A stretch of 7,098 nt of DNA from JBEVEP01 sp040512755 (GTDB taxonomy: Bacteria > Pseudomonadota > Alphaproteobacteria > Rhizobiales > Rhizobiaceae), in assembly GCA_040512755.1 (NCBI GenBank), contig JBEVEP010000385.1, positions 1-7,098 of the forward strand, written 5' to 3'. The notes under the pieces are model-generated. The model made no database searches. It was not told where the DNA came from and saw only the letters and a list, made by a program, of their open reading frames with translations. The first letter of the stretch is position 1. The number at the start of each line of letters is the position of its first letter. Made by a program: the position numbers and the translations under genes. Positions 1 through 6,127 of this stretch are shown here, piece after piece.

Positions 1-35
1 GCGGAGAGATCGAAGCCGTCGCGAAAGCGCGCTAA
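1..35 (+). CDS. Possible C-terminal end of an unidentified gene
   Basis: One forward frame (codons starting at base 3) reads GEIEAVAKAR and then a TAA stop at 33-35. The composition looks like an ordinary charged helical C-terminus. A strong intrinsic terminator starts 47 bases after the stop, as expected for the end of a transcription unit. The other two forward frames look less natural: one is Arg/Ser-rich with a TGA just after base 35, and the other runs straight through the terminator. Too little remains to name a family. Confidence 0.3.
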   Translation, partial: GEIEAVAKAR

Positions 36-50
36 GCTGAGAGAAATATG

Positions 51-73
51 GCAGGAGGTTCTCTTGCTCCTGT
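51..73 (+). other. Hairpin just upstream of the terminator
   Basis: Bases 51-57 (GCAGGAG) can pair with 67-73 (CTCCTGT), giving a 7-bp stem with one G-U pair and a 9-base loop. It lies 8 bases before the terminator hairpin, so the 3' end of the transcript would carry two stacked hairpins. It may be part of a 3' UTR that protects the end, or the body of a small RNA; the sequence alone does not decide. Confidence 0.35.
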
Positions 74-81
74 CGTCCCAG

Positions 82-111
82 AACCCGCCGGTTACGCCGG
101 CGGGTTTTTTT
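82..111 (+). terminator. Strong rho-independent terminator
   Basis: A perfect 10-bp stem, AACCCGCCGG at 82-91 with CCGGCGGGTT at 97-106, closes a 5-base loop (TTACG). An unbroken T run at 105-111 follows. This is a textbook intrinsic terminator for transcription coming from the left edge. Read leftward it has no U-tract, so it would not serve the hydrolase gene converging from the right. Confidence 0.93.
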
Positions 112-207
112 GCATTGGAGCGTCGGAGTACACAGTCGGCGTGCAACTCCCCACGAATACCGGGTCAGTTGGCCAAAGCCCGACTGCGCGATCCTCGGTA
201 AACGCTT

Positions 208-1434
208 CTACTGCCTCATCTCGGATTCGCTTCCCAGTATTTCGTCTAATCCCGCCTTCTTCGTCTTGACTCTGGGGGGTTCTAGAACGCTGATTGGCGT
301 GGACACCGTTGTCGCTGCGATCTGTCCGACGGTGTTCACCGTCCCGAGAAGCACGGCGCCGATGCTCTCACTCAGCCCGATGTCAGTGGACGTCAACGCC
401 TGACCAGTGACAAGGCGCTGCCCGATCAGCTGCACGATCTCCGGGCTCTCTGCAAATTTGCTATGAGCCAGGCGGTCGCCCGTATTGAGTTGCGTGAGAT
501 CGACGACGGTGATGCCGGCATCCTCCAGGGCGCTGCGAAACGGCTCCTTGGCAGGATTGATCGAGCCGACACGCGTTATCCCGCCTGATATGAAGCTCGA
601 CATGGCCAGGGCCCTGTCGTTCTGCGAAACAAAGATCGTGAAGTTGGGGCGATTGTCGCCCATTTCTGTCCACTGGCGCGCAAACACGTCGACGTCGAGG
701 TCCGGCGACGCCAGAATAACGTTCTGGATCTTGCCCGGGATAGTGCCCTCCCGGATCGCCATTTGCCTGAGCGCTTCCACAGCCACCCAGGTACCCATCG
801 AGTGGGCGAGGACGGTGACGTCCTTAACGGTGGGGTCTTGGGACAGGGACTGGAGGACACGCTCCAACGCCGTGCGCGAAAAATTCGCACTCTCCTTGTC
901 ATAGACATAGTCGAACACACTGCCCCGCGACGGCCAGGTGAAGAGGATCGGCGCGACATCCGCTCCTGAATCGTGGACGATCTGCGCAAAGCGGAAGAGA
1001 GAATCCGCGAAGATGTTGTTGAAACCATGTACGAAGACCAACACCCGGCCGGTGCCGCGGTCGCGCTGGTGCAGCCATTCCTTCGCCTGGGCCACCGTCT
1101 TCGGCTGAACTCCTGTAACGGCGAAGTCTCGGCGCGGATCAGGCGGCAGGCGTTTCGGCCACTGCACCGTGCCTGCTTGCCGTGCGCTTTCGGGAGGAAT
1201 TGAGACCTCGATATTTGCCAATGAAAGCAGCGGGCTGCGTTCGCCGGAAAACAAGGTGCTTGGATCGCCCGTCGGCTTGCGGCTTGTCGCCACGAGAATA
1301 GTCAACTCAGACGCATCCGGAGGGACTGTGTTCAGCGCGACAGGTGTAAGTACATCGCGGGGGGTGGCACAGGCCGCGAGCAGAACGGACACCAAAACAA
1401 CGACGGCTAACCTACGCAATATATTTACTGACAT
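208..1434 (-). CDS. Lipoprotein alpha/beta hydrolase (DUF900-type esterase/lipase)
   Basis: This 408-residue protein looks like a membrane-anchored serine hydrolase. From the chosen start it has a short basic N-terminus (NILRR), a hydrophobic stretch and a lipobox LAAC with Cys22, so it should be a lipoprotein facing the periplasm. The hydrolase core follows. VFVHGFNN (about residues 133-140) is the strand and oxyanion region typical of DUF900 proteins. AHSMG places the nucleophile at Ser212. The likely acid is Asp273 in SQNDRAL and the likely His is His324 in RLAHSKF. Residues after about 335 are an extension without recognisable motifs. A longer reading to base 1515 adds 27 residues but has no ribosome binding site and would push the lipobox inside the protein; the chosen ATG has AAGGGGG about 13 bases upstream, which is far from ideal. 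The nucleophile elbow starts with Ala instead of the usual Gly. It lies downstream of, and in the same direction as, the small secreted protein gene. Substrate unknown. The family assignment is firm; the triad acid is inferred. Confidence 0.88.
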   Translation of the reverse strand: MSVNILRRLAVVVLVSVLLAACATPRDVLTPVALNTVPPDASELTILVATSRKPTGDPSTLFSGERSPLLSLANIEVSIPPESARQAGTVQWPKRLPPDPRRDFAVTGVQPKTVAQAKEWLHQRDRGTGRVLVFVHGFNNIFADSLFRFAQIVHDSGADVAPILFTWPSRGSVFDYVYDKESANFSRTALERVLQSLSQDPTVKDVTVLAHSMGTWVAVEALRQMAIREGTIPGKIQNVILASPDLDVDVFARQWTEMGDNRPNFTIFVSQNDRALAMSSFISGGITRVGSINPAKEPFRSALEDAGITVVDLTQLNTGDRLAHSKFAESPEIVQLIGQRLVTGQALTSTDIGLSESIGAVLLGTVNTVGQIAATTVSTPISVLEPPRVKTKKAGLDEILGSESEMRQ

Positions 1435-1572
1435 GCAATCGACGAATCCCCCTTGGCCAGCGACGACATATCCCAACGTTCCCAAAAGAACAACAACACG
1501 GATCAATGGGCTCATGCAAGGCGCTCGACTTGCTTGAGCACTGGCGTCCGCGACAGGTTCGATGCAACGTCC

Positions 1573-1992
1573 TTAGAAAGTGCACTTGTGGTAAGTGAAT
1601 GAAATATCGGGAAATTCCGGATCGAATCGCTCGAAATTGTCCTTGTCGATAATCTTGAAGGACATGGACAGACTGCTGAGCATGACCGTGTCAGCGCAGT
1701 TCAACTGGACCGAGAAATGTTCCTTCTGTTCACGAATCCGCCCGGCGGTGCAGGTCGCATTCGGTGCAGTGATCCTGTCTCCAGAAACAATGATGCCGGT
1801 CGTTTGCGTCGCGGTCCGGTCCTTAAACTGTACTTCCGCGCCGACTTTCTTGAACGTCTCGCTGCAATCGGTGCCGTCCATCGTCCACGCGCCCTGCAGG
1901 GCATCGAGCGGCGCCGCAATAGCGGCCGTCGCAATGCCAATAATCACCCCTGCCGCCGTTAGAATGCCTCTGTGTGATGCGATTTTTATCAT
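1573..1992 (-). CDS. Small secreted protein with four cysteines, function unknown
   Basis: The product has 139 residues. It begins with a Sec-type signal peptide: basic MIKIASHRG, a hydrophobic core at about residues 10-25, and an A-I-A motif giving likely cleavage after Ala26. The mature part of about 113 residues begins APLDALQGAW and contains four cysteines (43, 81, 99, 137), enough for two disulfides in the periplasm. Alternating polar and hydrophobic segments suggest a mainly beta fold, such as a small barrel (inference). I do not recognise a named family. The start at 1992 was chosen because it puts the signal peptide at the very N-terminus. An ATG four codons upstream (2004) is possible, and the frame stays open to 2082. 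No strong Shine-Dalgarno precedes either start. The hydrolase gene follows after a gap of 138 bases on the same strand; co-transcription is possible but unproven. Confidence 0.75.
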   Translation of the reverse strand: MIKIASHRGILTAAGVIIGIATAAIAAPLDALQGAWTMDGTDCSETFKKVGAEVQFKDRTATQTTGIIVSGDRITAPNATCTAGRIREQKEHFSVQLNCADTVMLSSLSMSFKIIDKDNFERFDPEFPDISFTYHKCTF

Positions 1993-2227
1993 GGATGACC
2001 CCATTGGATTGGACGCAATTCTGTGAAGTGCGGTCTGCCCTAAATCAAGGTTCGTCAAGCATGCCAAGGCATACTGTAGCATCTCGTACTCAGACTGCGT
2101 AGCGCCGGCAAGATTGTGCCATTTCCTGTATCTTGACTGGCGACAGGTCTCTTCTGGCCGGACTAAGATTCAGGCTCGCCGGCTGTCAAATAGGCCAGTT
2201 CGACTGGTGACGTTTATGGAGGACAGT
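1993..2227. promoter_or_regulatory. Divergent intergenic region between secreted protein and SDR genes
   Basis: These 235 bases must hold the promoters of two divergent genes. A TTGACT at 2133-2138 looks like a -35 box, but no matching -10 lies at 16-18 bases; the nearest, TAAGAT at 2164-2169, is 25 bases away. A short inverted repeat ATGCC-AA-GGCAT sits at 2061-2072. I cannot assign a specific regulator. Confidence 0.4.
2218..2222 (+). promoter_or_regulatory. Ribosome binding site deciding the SDR start
   Basis: GGAGG lies 5 bases before the ATG at 2228. It decides the start: the frame is open back to an ATG at 2114, but the 38 extra residues do not look like protein and have no such site, and the SDR fold starts only a few residues after the 2228 ATG. 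Confidence 0.85.
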
Positions 2228-2992
2228 ATGGACCTTTTCAGCTTGGAGGGAGAGGTGGCGTTCGTCACGGGCGCCGGCAGCGGTATTGGTCAGGCCATCG
2301 CCATCGGCCTCGCAGAAGCAGGGGCCGATGTGACATGCTTCGGACATTCCTCGAATGGCGGGCTCGAAGAAACGGCCCAGAAGATTGTCGCGCTTGGCCG
2401 CAAGGCGCTGGCCGTCACCGGCTCCGTGACGTCAGAAAGTGATCTGGCGGAAGCGGTGCAGCAGACGGAGACACGTTTGGGTCCATTGTCGGTAGCAGTC
2501 AACAATGCGGGCATCGGGGGAGCCGGGCAGGCCGAAAGCCTTCCGCGAAAGACGTGGGAAAAGCTTTACGACGTGAATGTTAGCGGCGTGTTTCTGTCCT
2601 GCCAGGCTCAGGCGCGCGTCATGCTGCCCCGGCGCAAGGGCTCGATCATCAACATCGCCTCGATGTCCGGTTCCATCGTCAACCGCGGGCTGTCCCAGTC
2701 ACATTACAATTCCTCGAAGGCCGCCGTCATCCATATGTCGAAGAGCCTGGCGATGGAGTGGGCTGATCGCGGCCTGCGCGTCAATGTCATCAGTCCGGGC
2801 TACACGCTCACGCCGATGAACAGGCGACGCGAGGTTGCCGAGCATGTGAAAATATTCGAGCGTGACACGCCGATGGGGCGTCTGGCCCTGCCGGAGGAAA
2901 TGATTGGACCGGCTGTGTTCCTGGCAAGCCGGGCGTCGTCATTCGTGACAGGCGTTGACCTTATTGTGGACGGCGGTTTCGTCTGCTGGTGA
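2228..2992 (+). CDS. Short-chain dehydrogenase/reductase, possibly polyol/sugar type
   Basis: A complete classical SDR of 254 residues, the usual length, acting as a cytosolic NAD(P)-dependent oxidoreductase. Motifs appear in order: TGAGSGIG at 14-21 (dinucleotide-binding glycine loop), NNAG at 92-95, Asn117, and the catalytic Ser147, Tyr160 and Lys164 (YNSSK) with standard spacing, then PG at 190-191. The C-terminus VDGGFVCW resembles the VDGGY-x-x-W ending of D-arabinitol dehydrogenases, L-xylulose reductases and related polyol enzymes, so a sugar or polyol substrate is the best guess; SDR substrate prediction is unreliable. The residues after the second beta strand (CFGHSS) contain no acidic residue at the position that usually favours NAD, so cofactor preference is open. 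It is the first rightward gene after a divergent promoter region, and the next gene starts 140 bases later. No sugar transporter or kinase is adjacent. Confidence 0.93.
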   Translation: MDLFSLEGEVAFVTGAGSGIGQAIAIGLAEAGADVTCFGHSSNGGLEETAQKIVALGRKALAVTGSVTSESDLAEAVQQTETRLGPLSVAVNNAGIGGAGQAESLPRKTWEKLYDVNVSGVFLSCQAQARVMLPRRKGSIINIASMSGSIVNRGLSQSHYNSSKAAVIHMSKSLAMEWADRGLRVNVISPGYTLTPMNRRREVAEHVKIFERDTPMGRLALPEEMIGPAVFLASRASSFVTGVDLIVDGGFVCW

Positions 2993-3093
2993 GACCGCAG
3001 TCCAGCCTGTCGAACCTGCTTTTCGGGATCAACGCCAGCCAATCGGCATGACGCAAGGTAGGGCCTCTTCCTCCGGTGCGATGCTTGCCGGCG

Positions 3094-3106
3094 CGCGTTG
3101 AACGCG
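3094..3106. repeat. Short inverted repeat upstream of the CYTH-CHAD gene
   Basis: CGCGTT-G-AACGCG forms a 6-bp inverted repeat centred 33 bases before the ATG at 3133. Its position would suit an operator or a weak mRNA hairpin. In GC-rich DNA such short repeats arise easily by chance, so this is only a note. Confidence 0.25.
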
Positions 3107-3132
3107 TTAGCACATCTCCGGGGGCTGTTTGC

Positions 3133-4680
3133 ATGCACGAAATCGAGCTGAAGTTTCTGGTTGAGGAAAGCACCGCGAACCAACTTTGGCCCCGTGCAAC
3201 GTCACTGGGCATAACTGCCGGCAAGCTGACGACAAAGACCCTCGCGAGCGTCTATTTCGATACTCAAGATCATGCGCTGAAGAAGGCGGGAGTCACACTC
3301 AGGCTTCGGCGCGACGGGCGGCGTTGGGTGCAAACGGTAAAGGCGTCCGCCGAGTTGCATCAGGGCCTCTCGCGCGCTCGCGAATTGGAAACACCCGCCT
3401 CAGGAAGACACCCGGACCTGGAGGCAATTCCTGATCAAGAGATTCGTGACGAAATCATCAAGCGTGTGAATGGCGCGCCGCTTCAATCCGTTTGTGAAAC
3501 CGTAGTCGAGCGTAGGTCCGGTACACTGGTTCTTGAGAATGGCACGCGCGCCGAACTGGCGATCGACGTCGGCGAGATCCGCGCCCAGGGACGCTCCGAG
3601 CCATTTCGTGAGGTCGAGATAGAGCTCATCGAAGGCAGCCCAAGGGGGCTATTCGACCTCGCGCACAAGTTACTCCCTGACGGCGGCTTGACCTTCTCGC
3701 GCCTATCCAAGGCGGCTCGCGGATATATGCTTGCAACGGAAGGACGAATTGGAGTTCCGCCCACACCGAGCTACGCCGAGACAGTTTCACTGGAAGCAGC
3801 AGATGGCGCTGAAGTGGTCGCGCGCAATATTCTTCGCGAATGTTTGCGGCAGATCACGATGAACATGGAGGCTTTGCGCGAACTGGATGTTCCAGAAGGG
3901 CCGCATCAGCTACGCGTCGGACTTCGACGCCTGCGAAGCGCGTTCACTGCATTCGCTCCAGCGTTGAAAAGCCCGGAAATGTCGAAACTCAGCCAGGAAG
4001 CCCGCTGGCTCGGCCAGGAAGTCGGCCGACTGCGCAATCTTGATGTGCTTGCAAACGACATTGTTGGCGCTGAAGCTCGGGCGCACGCCGATGAGCCTGC
4101 GCTCGCCAAGCTGGCGGCAGCCCTTGAGAAAGAGTCCGCCGAGATACGCGGCCAGGTCCGTACCCTTATGGCGGAAGCGCGAGCGCAGGCTTTCGTTATT
4201 GACTTGGCGCGGTTTGTTGAAACGCGCGGCTGGCTCTCGCTTGAAGATGTAGACCAGAGCGGCCGCCTTGCGGCGCCGGTCAGTGAGATAGCCCGTCAGG
4301 CGCTCAACAAGCGTTGGAAAAAGGTGCGAAAGCAGGCCCGCGGATTGCAAGATCTGAATACCGAACAGCGCCATGAGCTCAGGAAGGAACTGAAGAAGCT
4401 TCGCTACGTTGCCGAGTTTTTTGCTCCGCTGTTTCCGGCGAAGAAGGTCGATCGTTTTTTGAAGGGTCTCAAGAAGGCGCAGACGATCTTCGGCGATGTG
4501 AACGATGGGGCCAACGTGAGAGCGCATCTGAGCGGATTTGAAGCACTCAGCCACGATCTTGGCGGACAGCGCGCCATCGGATGGATGATCGGGGTGAGCC
4601 AGACGCGCGCCGAGTTTGCCTGGGCTCATGCGAAAGGGACTTGGCGAAAGCTCGTCGAGACTGGCCCGTTCTGGAAATGA
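3133..4680 (+). CDS. CYTH-CHAD domain protein (probable inorganic triphosphatase / polyphosphate-linked)
   Basis: This 515-residue cytosolic protein fuses two domains. The CYTH domain (about 1-205) opens with the signature ExExK (Glu3, Glu5, Lys7). It carries the basic cluster TLRLRR (55-60), Lys70 in QTVK, acidic pairs in RELE (83-86), IDVGE (144-148) and EVEIE (160-164), and LSKAARGY (191-198). These charged residues line the triphosphate- and metal-binding tunnel of the family, whose members hydrolyse inorganic triphosphate. After a linker (about 205-225) comes a helical CHAD domain (about 226-515) with the two conserved His-containing helices, HQLRVGLRRLRSAF (258-271) and HELRKELKKLRY (414-425); CHAD domains bind polyphosphate and associate with its granules. 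E. coli YgiF has the same architecture. The start was chosen because the ExExK motif begins two residues after this Met; an open frame continues to 3076 but adds only 19 unlikely residues. The site before the ATG (GGGGGC) is poor. No polyphosphate kinase gene is nearby. Confidence 0.93.
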   Translation: MHEIELKFLVEESTANQLWPRATSLGITAGKLTTKTLASVYFDTQDHALKKAGVTLRLRRDGRRWVQTVKASAELHQGLSRARELETPASGRHPDLEAIPDQEIRDEIIKRVNGAPLQSVCETVVERRSGTLVLENGTRAELAIDVGEIRAQGRSEPFREVEIELIEGSPRGLFDLAHKLLPDGGLTFSRLSKAARGYMLATEGRIGVPPTPSYAETVSLEAADGAEVVARNILRECLRQITMNMEALRELDVPEGPHQLRVGLRRLRSAFTAFAPALKSPEMSKLSQEARWLGQEVGRLRNLDVLANDIVGAEARAHADEPALAKLAAALEKESAEIRGQVRTLMAEARAQAFVIDLARFVETRGWLSLEDVDQSGRLAAPVSEIARQALNKRWKKVRKQARGLQDLNTEQRHELRKELKKLRYVAEFFAPLFPAKKVDRFLKGLKKAQTIFGDVNDGANVRAHLSGFEALSHDLGGQRAIGWMIGVSQTRAEFAWAHAKGTWRKLVETGPFWK

Positions 4681-4810
4681 TCGGATAGCTTTGTGCGTGT
4701 CTACTTACATAACAGCTCTGCATTCGCCACGATCACTCGACGGGGACCATCAAGCATTATAGTCTGCTGGTTGTCTTTTTGAGTCGTCCTAGATCAAACG
4801 TAGAAGTGTC

Positions 4811-4814
4811 GGAG
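4811..4814 (+). promoter_or_regulatory. Ribosome binding site of the small membrane protein
   Basis: GGAG lies 8 bases before the ATG at 4823. It supports this short reading frame as a real gene. Confidence 0.65.
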
Positions 4815-4822
4815 TTTCATGA

Positions 4823-5017
4823 ATGGCCGAATACGGTGAAAAACCTAAGTTCCTGGTCGGTAACGTAAGCGGGTTGATTCTCCTCATCCTCGGCTTCTTA
4901 ATCTTGGCGGCAGGCTACAGGGATGCCTCGACCGGGCTGATGACGACCGGAATCGTCTTTCTCGCCATCGGTCTCGTCATGCTGGTGCTGAAGATCATTC
5001 GGCGCAACCAAGTCTAA
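4823..5017 (+). CDS. Small two-helix inner-membrane protein, function unknown
   Basis: The 64-residue product has a short polar N-terminus (MAEYGEKPK), a first hydrophobic helix at about 12-31, a short loop (GYRDASTG) and a second helix at about 39-57, ending in the basic tail KIIRRNQV. By the positive-inside rule both ends should be cytosolic, forming a membrane hairpin. I do not recognise a named family. A good ribosome binding site, the clean topology and the lack of an overlapping gene argue that it is real. It lies 142 bases after the CYTH-CHAD gene and 249 bases before the permease gene, so it is probably its own transcription unit. No terminator is visible after it. Confidence 0.75.
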   Translation: MAEYGEKPKFLVGNVSGLILLILGFLILAAGYRDASTGLMTTGIVFLAIGLVMLVLKIIRRNQV

Positions 5018-5100
5018 CGTCCAGTCTTGAGGGCAGGACCTCGATCGTGTGGGAGCGTGTCGGTGTGGCTTCGGGATTGTCTGACGGCCGCGCACCGAGA

Positions 5101-5116
5101 CAGACTAGCGAGTCTG
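5101..5116. repeat. Perfect 6-bp inverted repeat
   Basis: CAGACT-AGCG-AGTCTG makes a perfect hairpin with a 4-base loop, 85-100 bases after the small membrane protein gene. No T run follows on either side, so it is not a convincing terminator. It could be a weak RNA hairpin or a protein-binding site. Confidence 0.3.
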
Positions 5117-5167
5117 CCGTTGTGCAGGCGCAGGCGGCGCATTGAAAGCGCTGACCGGCAACTACAC

Positions 5168-5197
5168 CGTATGAATCTTTTCCCCTTTCTTCACACG
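5168..5197. promoter_or_regulatory. Probable NikR operator upstream of the nickel permease gene
   Basis: GTATGA at 5169-5174 and TCACAC at 5191-5196 are separated by exactly 16 bases. The established E. coli NikR operator is GTATGA-N16-TCATAC, so 11 of 12 positions match. Counting one flanking base on each side, the arms CGTATGAA and TTCACACG are symmetric at 7 of 8 positions. The site lies 70 bases before the hupE-like ATG, and an intact nikR gene lies just downstream. Binding of nickel-loaded NikR here would be expected to block transcription of the permease gene. The match and context are seen directly; regulation is inferred. Confidence 0.8.
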
Positions 5198-5215
5198 CAA
5201 GGTTGTGACAATAAT
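5187..5215 (+). promoter_or_regulatory. Candidate promoter of the nickel permease gene
   Basis: AATAAT at 5210-5215 matches five of six -10 consensus bases. With 17-base spacing the -35 would be TTCTTC (5187-5192), which is weak; an alternative is TTCACA (5190-5195) paired with TAATCC (5212-5217) at 16 bases. Either way the -35 element falls within the right arm of the probable NikR operator, as expected for repression. The start of transcription would be near 5222. Confidence 0.35.
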
Positions 5216-5226
5216 CCCTACTATTG
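5209..5226. repeat. Inverted repeat CAATA-N8-TATTG next to the operator
   Basis: CAATA (5209-5213) and TATTG (5222-5226) form a 5-bp inverted repeat with an 8-base spacer. It overlaps the candidate -10 region and lies 12 bases after the NikR-like site. It could be a second regulatory site or chance symmetry in an AT-rich promoter stretch. Confidence 0.3.
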
Positions 5227-5252
5227 AGGGTTGGTACTGCGCTGGAAGAACT

Positions 5253-5258
5253 AGGAGG
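5253..5258 (+). promoter_or_regulatory. Strong ribosome binding site of hupE-like gene
   Basis: A full AGGAGG lies 8 bases before the ATG at 5267. It is the strongest ribosome binding site in the window and fixes the start, which is also where the signal peptide begins. Confidence 0.92.
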
Positions 5259-5266
5259 GTACTAGA

Positions 5267-5872
5267 ATGATCTCCAGATTTCTCCGATATGGGACATCGG
5301 CTGCTGCTGCGGCTCTGGTGTTGCCGACGGCTGCGTTCGCACACACCGGCGTAGGCGAAGCGAGCGGGTTAGTTCATGGCTTTGGCCATCCCGCCTCTGG
5401 CCTGGATCACATACTTGCGATGGTGATGGTCGGCCTGTTCGCTTACCAGCTTGGCAGTCGGGCCCTTTGGCTCGTGCCGGCCACCTTCGTTCTTGTTATG
5501 GCGGCCGGGGGCGTCCTCGGTGTCACCGGGATCAACGTTCCCTTCGTTGAAATGGGCATTGCTCTGTCCGTAATTGTTGTGGGCGCCATTGTCGCGGTCG
5601 GCGTGAAGGCTCCTGTCGCTGTTGCAATGGGGATTGTTGGCCTGTTCGCGACGTTTCATGGATATGCACATGGCGCCGAAATGCCGGAAAATGCCGGAGG
5701 CCTTGCATATGGGGCCGGCTTCATGATCGCGACCGCGCTGCTCCATATCCTTGGCATCGGAATGGGCTTTGTGACCGGGAAGATCGGAGATCAGTATGGT
5801 CCGGTCGCCTTCCGCTCTGCGGGCGGCTTGGCAGCCGTTGCCGGGGTCGGCATTCTGACCGGCATCCTCTGA
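5267..5872 (+). CDS. hupE: HupE/UreJ-family nickel permease
   Basis: This 201-residue inner-membrane protein of normal family length should be a secondary importer of Ni2+. It starts with a signal peptide (MISRFLRYG, an Ala-rich core, cleavage after AFA at residue 25), leaving His26 at or near the mature N-terminus, a usual feature of the family. The signature HPxxGxDHxLAM is intact at 41-52 (His41, Asp47, His48). Further conserved histidines are in FHGYAHG (His131, His135) and LLHILG (His160). About six hydrophobic segments follow the signal peptide. Rhizobium HupE, encoded with uptake hydrogenase genes, is a nickel permease; UreJ members lie in urease clusters. Here neither enzyme is adjacent; instead nikR lies 255 bases downstream on the other strand and a NikR-like operator lies upstream, which supports nickel rather than cobalt as the substrate. 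Transcription ends at the hairpin at 5938. The choice of the name hupE over ureJ is by family only. Confidence 0.93.
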   Translation: MISRFLRYGTSAAAAALVLPTAAFAHTGVGEASGLVHGFGHPASGLDHILAMVMVGLFAYQLGSRALWLVPATFVLVMAAGGVLGVTGINVPFVEMGIALSVIVVGAIVAVGVKAPVAVAMGIVGLFATFHGYAHGAEMPENAGGLAYGAGFMIATALLHILGIGMGFVTGKIGDQYGPVAFRSAGGLAAVAGVGILTGIL

Positions 5873-5937
5873 GACGTCACGGGGCTGCGGGCACTTGCCG
5901 TAAGCTCGTTTCCGGCTTGGAGTTTTGACCACGCTTG

Positions 5938-5967
5938 AGAGGCCCGGCCATGCCCGGGCTTCTTTTT
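5938..5967 (+). terminator. Rho-independent terminator after the permease gene
   Basis: GCCCGG at 5942-5947 pairs with CCGGGC at 5954-5959 around the loop CCATGC. The stem extends outward through a G-U pair and A-T, G-C and A-T pairs (5938-5941 with 5960-5963). TTTTT at 5963-5967 follows. It lies 65 bases after the hupE-like stop codon and separates it from the convergent nikR gene. Confidence 0.85.
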
Positions 5968-6127
5968 GCACACGGCTCCAGTAGCTCACCAATTCCCAGT
6001 TCAAAACCGCTTCGTGGACGTCGGCCGACCGGCGCCGCCTGCATCGGGGAACGACAATCGGAACGGCCTTGGGCCCGCGCCGCACTGTTGTCGCTGTCCT
6101 TTCGTTCGTGCGGACAAGCGTCCTTTG
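5968..6127. other. Intergenic space between convergent hupE-like and nikR genes
   Basis: No gene is supported here. The 10-base palindrome GTCGGCCGAC near 6020-6029 is followed by CGGCGCCG, but neither is followed by a T run on the minus strand. No clear terminator for nikR is visible. Confidence 0.5.

Noticed and set aside
1473..1480. GGAAC motif on the minus strand upstream of the hydrolase, considered as an EcfG-type -35 box
   Set aside because: No CGTT -10 element lies at the required 16-17 bases.
1435..1515. N-terminal extension of the hydrolase to base 1515
   Set aside because: It has no ribosome binding site and would bury the lipobox 49 residues into the protein.
2114..2227. N-terminal extension of the SDR frame to an ATG at 2114
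   Set aside because: The internal ATG at 2228 has GGAGG at ideal spacing and gives the standard SDR length; the extension has no SDR similarity.
3910..4629. Leftward open frame of 239 codons inside the CYTH-CHAD gene
   Set aside because: It lies antisense to strongly conserved CHAD helices and has no recognisable domain; long antisense frames are common in GC-rich genes.
4779..4797. FNR/FixK-like half-site ATCAA before the small membrane protein gene
   Set aside because: The partner half TTGAT is not present at the required spacing: the correctly spaced bases are TCGTC, and a TTGAG lies too far away.
5369..6085. Leftward open frame of 238 codons across the permease gene and its terminator
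   Set aside because: It is antisense to the HupE signature region, has a low-complexity charged composition, and crosses a strong terminator.
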